DNA of 23,341 nt. It comes from an uncultured Carnobacteriaceae bacterium. Lineage in GTDB: Bacteria > Bacillota > Bacilli > Lactobacillales > Aerococcaceae. The stretch spans positions 1 to 23,341 of the forward strand of contig CALHVK010000010.1 of NCBI GenBank assembly GCA_938039195.1, written 5' to 3'. Position 1 is the stretch's first letter. Each line of letters starts with the position of its first letter. The translations under genes and the position numbers were made by a program. A model generated the notes under the pieces. That model was not told where the DNA came from. It did no database searches and worked only from the letters and a program-made list of their open reading frames with translations. This document shows positions 22,269 through 23,341 of this stretch, piece after piece.

Positions 22269-23341
22269 ATGAATAAAATGAAACGATTCTTTCGTTCCAT
22301 TCAATTTAAGATTCCGATGCTGTTCATCTTGCTCTTAGTCATTTCGCTGCAACTCATTGTCGCCAACTTCTTAACGCAATTAGAGTCGCAAATGGTGTCT
22401 AACTTCCAAGAACAAATCCAACTGCAAGTAGGGTTCTTGAAGAATAACGTGCAGCCGATTTTGGCAAAAGATGCGACCGATGAAGCGAAGATGGCTGAAA
22501 TTTCGCAATTGCTACAGGATTATCCGACAGGGAATAGTATTGTCGAAATTCGCATCATGGACATGCAAGGATATATTTTGGGAACAACCAATCAAACGCA
22601 GCAATCTGTTGTTGGAACGCGTTCTACAGAAGCCGATGTGCAACAAGTAGTTGTATCTAATACCGTGCAAAGCTATAACTTTACTGAAGGGGAAACGCGT
22701 TATTGGAAATATGTTTCACCAATTGATCCAGTGAACACTGCTTCAGGAAACCCGGTTGGGATTATTTCGGTCACATCGAATATCGAATCGCGTTATGCAC
22801 AAGTAAAAGATATCGGGATTATCTTTATCAGATCTTCTATCTTTGTCATTATTTTGGCCATCGTGATTACCGTGATGATTTCGCAAGGGATTACTAGACC
22901 AATCGCAGAGATGAAGCAACAAACGGAACAAATTGCTGAAGGAAACTATACGGGTGAAGTGATGATTTACGGGGATGACGAGCTTGGACAACTGGGACAA
23001 GCGATTAACGATCTCTCTGTGAAGATTAAGGAAGCCCAAGAAGGAACCGAAGCCGAACGGCAAAGGTTGGATAGTGTCCTTCGTCATATGAGTGATGGGG
23101 TGATTGCGACCGACCGTCGTGGACGTATTGTAATTATCAATGCGGCTGCGTTAGATATTTTAAACTTACGTAGTGAACGTATTGTCGGAACACCATTATT
23201 AGATGTATTAAGACTCGATCGCACTGTTACTTTTAGAGATTTACTAGAGTCTCAAGAAGAACGGATGATTACCTTTGAAGAAGATGGCGAAGATACGATT
23301 GTTCAATGTGAATTCTCAGTGATTCAGCGTGAATCTGGATT
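22269..23341 (+). CDS. walK: Sensor histidine kinase WalK (YycG), 3' truncated by window end
   Basis: The first 357 codons of the membrane sensor of the WalRK cell-wall system; the reading frame is open to the window edge. Visible parts are TM1 (about 12-33), an extracellular PAS-like sensor (about 34-180), TM2 (about 183-203, FIRSSIFVIILAIVITVMI), a HAMP domain (about 204-257, GITRPIAEMKQQTEQIAEGN), and the beginning of a cytoplasmic PAS domain (about 268 on, LDSVLRHMSDGVIATDRRG). The kinase HisKA/ATPase region lies beyond the window. The start is set by AGAGGGGA (22252-22259), 9 nt upstream. The domain order is that of WalK in Bacillota with an extracellular sensor. Confidence 0.95.
   Translation, partial: MNKMKRFFRSIQFKIPMLFILLLVISLQLIVANFLTQLESQMVSNFQEQIQLQVGFLKNNVQPILAKDATDEAKMAEISQLLQDYPTGNSIVEIRIMDMQGYILGTTNQTQQSVVGTRSTEADVQQVVVSNTVQSYNFTEGETRYWKYVSPIDPVNTASGNPVGIISVTSNIESRYAQVKDIGIIFIRSSIFVIILAIVITVMISQGITRPIAEMKQQTEQIAEGNYTGEVMIYGDDELGQLGQAINDLSVKIKEAQEGTEAERQRLDSVLRHMSDGVIATDRRGRIVIINAAALDILNLRSERIVGTPLLDVLRLDRTVTFRDLLESQEERMITFEEDGEDTIVQCEFSVIQRESG

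Overview
This window is a stretch of a low-GC Gram-positive chromosome, almost certainly from the order Lactobacillales (Bacillota). The gene order yaaA-recF-gyrB-gyrA, then rpsF-ssb-rpsR-gdpP-rplI-dnaB-purA-walR-walK, is the origin-proximal layout of that group. The protein sequences and codon choice would suit a Carnobacteriaceae-like genus such as Granulicatella, but that genus guess comes from general resemblance and was not tested. The window should start just downstream of dnaN, which is not visible, and it ends inside walK.

Layout. 1-392 is an AT-rich intergenic region with inverted repeats and a good promoter. 393-6334 is the yaaA-recF-gyrB-gyrA operon, closed by a terminator. 6335-14400 is an accessory block between gyrA and rpsF, which are usually close neighbours in this order. 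It holds a ~400-bp nested imperfect palindrome (about 6396-6795), a two-gene ABC exporter (6868-9244), and a methionine-type T-box leader (about 9395-9668). The T-box reads into three tandem short 'core MetE-like' methyltransferases with a cyclase-family hydrolase gene between the second and third. A bidirectional terminator and a lone minus-strand HigA-like XRE regulator end the block. 14495-15758 is the rpsF-ssb-rpsR operon with its own promoter, structured leader and terminator. 15871-15978 carries three near-identical parS centromere sites. 16041-18536 is gdpP-rplI, and 18722 to the end is dnaB-purA-walR-walK, with a terminator-like hairpin between walR and walK.

How the parts fit. The flanks are core replication, repair, ribosome, c-di-AMP and cell-wall-control genes. 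The methionine block looks like a regulatory unit. Uncharged tRNA-Met would be sensed by the T-box (candidate AUG specifier, with a UGGU bulge matching discriminator A) and would turn on three homocysteine methyltransferase-like enzymes that keep the zinc ligands of MetE but lack its N-terminal half. The cyclase-family enzyme is the unexplained partner.

Best candidates for something new: (1) the T-box/triple core-MetE/cyclase operon, (2) the 400-bp nested palindrome after gyrA, (3) the tight triple parS array beside the gdpP promoter, and (4) the hairpin that could uncouple walK from walR.
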